DNA of 64,000 bases from Cinclus cinclus (lineage: Eukaryota; Chordata; Aves; Passeriformes; Cinclidae). The DNA is taken from assembly GCF_963662255.1 (NCBI RefSeq), contig NC_085047.1, positions 90,144,259 to 90,208,258 of the forward strand. Direction: 5' to 3'. The translations under genes and the position numbers were made by a program. Below, in pieces: positions 61,431 to 64,000 of the stretch. Every line of letters begins with the position of its first letter. Position 1 is the first letter of the stretch. The notes below the pieces were generated by a model. It was given only the letters and a program-made list of their open reading frames with translations. It did not search any database and was not told where the DNA came from.

Positions 61431-61472
61431 ATTTGTTTGTTTGTTTTGTTGTTTTGTTTTACTTTTTTTTTA
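61431..61472. repeat. (GTTT)n / (GTTTT)n and T-rich tract
   Basis: Three to four GTTT units pass into GTTTT units and a T9 run. It lies about 55 bp upstream of the CR1 scrap at 61525 but is not part of it. Confidence 0.8.
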
Positions 61473-61524
61473 GATGATCCTGCTAGGACAAATAACAGTA
61501 TAGGAACATACTGCTAATTAATGA

Positions 61525-61630
61525 TATTAAGTGTTTAGGGATATGGTTTTGGGGTAATTATAGTGGTGCTAGTTTGTTGGCTGGACTAGATGATCTTGAA
61601 GATCTCTTACTACCTTGATGATTCTACGAT
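61525..61630 (+). mobile_element. CR1 LINE 3'-terminal scrap
   Basis: About 100 bp ending tggactagatgatcttgaag, then atctcttactaccttgatgattctacgat in overlapping form. This is the characteristic CR1 3' UTR end, with a degenerate ATTCTACGAT terminal octamer-like repeat. No coding part remains. It matches the tail of the copy at 1-540 in orientation and wording. Confidence 0.82.
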
Positions 61631-61691
61631 GCTCTAAGTTCATTGACCCCACTAGAATTGCACTTTCTCATACTAAATGAAGGTATGTATC

Positions 61692-61704
61692 TTTTTTTTT
61701 TTTT
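61692..61704. repeat. T13 homopolymer
   Basis: Thirteen T in the opsin intron, about 60 bp after the CR1 scrap. Confidence 0.85.
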
Positions 61705-62024
61705 CTAACTGCATTAATTTTCTAAATCAGGAAGAAACTTTAAGTGCAACTAATCTTCATGGCTTGGTGATTATTCCATGATGTGTAAGACACACCTAAG
61801 CCAAATACAAACTGTTAAAATATCTATAAATACAGTTCATTCTTACAAATCTTTGGAAAGGACTGTATTTTAAAGTTCATTTTTTTCCCTCTCCTACTTG
61901 TTTTATGACATGGTGAAAGTCACTTTTGTGTTTTAAACCAAATGGAGAGTGAAGGTGTTATCCTTCAGGTCTGTAGCTTGGATGAAACCCAAAGGAGTGA
62001 AGTAGGAAGCCAAGATTTGTGAGA

Positions 62025-62116
62025 GATCTCTCTCTATTTTTTTCTTTTTTTTTTTTTTTGTGTTCCTTTTGTTCCTTTTTTTCTTCTTTTTTTTCCCCCC
62101 CTTTTTTCCCCCCTCT
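62025..62116. repeat. Long polypyrimidine (T/C) tract
   Basis: About 90 bases of nearly pure pyrimidine on the + strand: ctctctctattttttt, a run of about 17 T, repeated gttcctttt words, then C7 and C7 blocks separated by T6. Only a few G/A interruptions occur. Such tracts can form triplex (H-DNA) and usually vary in length. Confidence 0.88.
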
Positions 62117-64000
62117 AAACCATCTTATCTCTTTTTAAATCACATGCCTGGGATGTGATCTGGAAAGCAGATCCCATTCCCCTGCCAGCAGTATTGACAG
62201 TGTAATGTATGTTGATGTCACTTAGTGGGAAATTGAGTCAACTATTTACCAGGCAATCCATTGCCTACCCCAGGCACTGAAAAAAATATGACCCAAGAAT
62301 GAGCACCAGGGGGTTGCCATGGGCACAGTGGAGAAAAGTTATGGATAAAGTATAGTCTTTTGGTTTAATTAGTTGCTGCTATCCCTATATCTGCCTTGTG
62401 ATTTCAAATCATACATGGAAAGCACAAGGTGTGGAAGCTAATGGGAAGTGGAGATGCTGATCAGTAAGCACGTAATGGGGATTTTAAGGAGAAAATTAAC
62501 TATTGTGAGATCTGCTATGTAAGTATGAGCTGTTGGGTCTTGATCTGGGGAAGCACCAGGAATGGAGCTGGAGGAGAAACAGCATGGCCTGTTCCCAGAG
62601 CAAATGATTTTACGCTGGTGCTCGTCCTTGATTGCAGCTCTGTTAAGTAGGTCACTGCAGTGGAAATCGCACACGTCACTGAGCTGGGAAAATGGATGGA
62701 TTTTTAAAATTTGCTGCCATTACCAACCACTTCATCATGGTTTGATAGGCTCATGGTTATACATTTAAGCAAACATGGAAAATGACACAGGGATAGGATC
62801 TATTTTCACAGCTGAACTCTCAGTAAACTTTTCAGGCAAGGTGAAAAAAAGGATGGTTAAATATATAATAAAACTATTAAGCATTATATTTTAATTTAGG
62901 GAAAAAATATTATTTTTAAGGCACTCCCATAGAGACCACATACACAGGAAGTGATATGCCATCCTAGGATTAAGTTTGTTTTACAGTTTTCACCATCTCA
63001 CATGTAATCTCTGCACAGTGCCTTACTAAACATTTCAAATCTCTGGATAGATGAAAATTTTCAGAAAAAAAAAGTCTTTTCCCAAGATACTTGCATTAAT
63101 GTAAACTTCCCAAACATGTAGGACAGGCAGAATTTGAGCTCAGATGACTTATGGAGTTCATTCTTAGAATCACTATGCCATGTCATATCAGGATAAAATA
63201 TTAAATAAATTGATACATATGAGAAAGACAAAGCTGCCTCTGGTTCCAAAAATCCAACACTAGATTCTAATGCTGGAAAAGTTCCAAGGCACATTACCAG
63301 CAGGGAAATTTTTGTGCCTGTTGAACTCTTAGCTCTTATTTTCAGGTGTCTGCTGGTTGTTTTCTCTTTCTTAACTTTCATGGTGGTTAAAATACATGGC
63401 AGCTTACCTGAGAAGTTGTTTCCAATATTTAATTGTAAAAAATGAATTCTGAGTAGTGTTGTGTAAAAGAACATCACTATTCTAGAAGAGCCAGGGATGC
63501 TTATGTCATATGAAAGCTGTGTGACTCGATGTCTGTCTTCCCACACAGCATCCTGTCAGTCCTGGGTGTAGCAGAGAGCTACAGTCCCATTTGAACTGAA
63601 GAAAGGCATGTAGATGTGTCCTAAGGTCCATTGATAACTCAAGGTCATACTTAAATGAGGACTTTAAACTTGTTAGAAACCCTGTACTCAACTCTATGGG
63701 TAAATAATCTTTACAGTCATATAAAGCAGTTATCAATTTATTCCCTTGTAAACTGCCAGAGAACACAATGAATGAGAAATGGAGCTGCTCGTGATTTTGC
63801 TTTAAAGTTCAGCTGCCTCATGACCTTAAACAAATTATTTTCTTCTAAGTATTTTACCTTGATTTTATATGCTGTGTCTTAGACTCACTGCATTAAACTA
63901 AGGTACTTACCTTTAGAGTAAAGACTTCCAACATATTGGAAACTCTCTGTTTATGGGATGCAGTTGAGGTCTCAAATGTAATAAATGACTCTTCTTTGGA

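Larger units (their letters stand above)
59104..64000 (+). other. Opsin intron 1 (partial, continues beyond the window)
   Basis: The interval begins at the GTAAGAG donor. I searched it by eye for the expected second exon, which should encode the remainder of TM3 with an SYERY-type motif and the Trp-rich TM4, and found none. Intron 1 is therefore at least 4.9 kb. It contains G-rich, GTTT and polypyrimidine tracts and a CR1 scrap, listed separately. A 161-codon minus-strand frame at 63061-63546 resembles no known protein and is treated as chance. Confidence 0.7.

Noticed and set aside
63061..63546. A 161-codon minus-strand open frame inside the opsin intron.
   Set aside because: No recognisable domain; the composition follows local AT-rich sequence, and a retrogene origin could not be supported (no poly(A) tail or target duplication seen).
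59104..64000. Search for opsin exon 2 (end of TM3, TM4) downstream of the first coding exon.
   Set aside because: No segment encodes the expected SYERY-type motif or Trp-rich TM4 with splice signals, so it must lie beyond the window.

Overview
This is a window of vertebrate nuclear DNA, most likely from a bird. The sequence is AT-rich and CpG-poor, with no operons or closely packed genes. Its only recognisable transposon remnants are 5'-truncated CR1 LINEs, the dominant interspersed repeat of birds and other sauropsids. Repeat density is low. Crocodilians and turtles also carry CR1, so 'bird' is an inference; 'sauropsid' is safer.

Only one protein-coding exon can be firmly supported. It is the first coding exon of an opsin of the Opn3/TMT (encephalopsin / teleost-multiple-tissue) group, on the + strand at 58767-59103. 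It encodes the N-terminus, TM1, TM2 and the beginning of TM3, and it ends at a clean GTAAGAG splice donor. Tyrosine, not an acid, sits at the position of rhodopsin Glu113, which points to TMT opsin rather than OPN3. I found no second exon before the end of the window, so 59104-64000 is read as intron 1 and the rest of the gene lies downstream.

Layout: 1-540 is a CR1 3' end (+). 541-30400 is AT-rich non-coding DNA with microsatellites, a small palindromic tandem duplication (11.9 kb) and a telomere-like block bracketed by a direct repeat (28.1-28.4 kb). About 30405-30690 is a CR1 fragment (-). 30691-48807 is non-coding, with a perfect hairpin at 33.1 kb and simple repeats. 48808-49468 is the longest CR1 remnant (-). 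49469-52830 is non-coding. 52830-53990 is the compositional outlier of the window: a G-rich minisatellite of 35-bp and 21-bp units running into a CpG island with GC boxes and possible splice donors. 56443-56850 is another CR1 (-). The opsin exon follows at 58.8 kb. Its intron holds G-rich and polypyrimidine tracts and a last CR1 scrap (+) at 61.5 kb.

The CpG island lies about 4.8 kb upstream of the opsin start codon. It may be the opsin gene's promoter with a 5' untranslated exon, but it could equally serve an unseen gene or non-coding RNA. I found no RNA genes, CRISPR arrays, intact mobile elements or novel multi-gene system. Most other open frames are what AT-rich DNA gives by chance.
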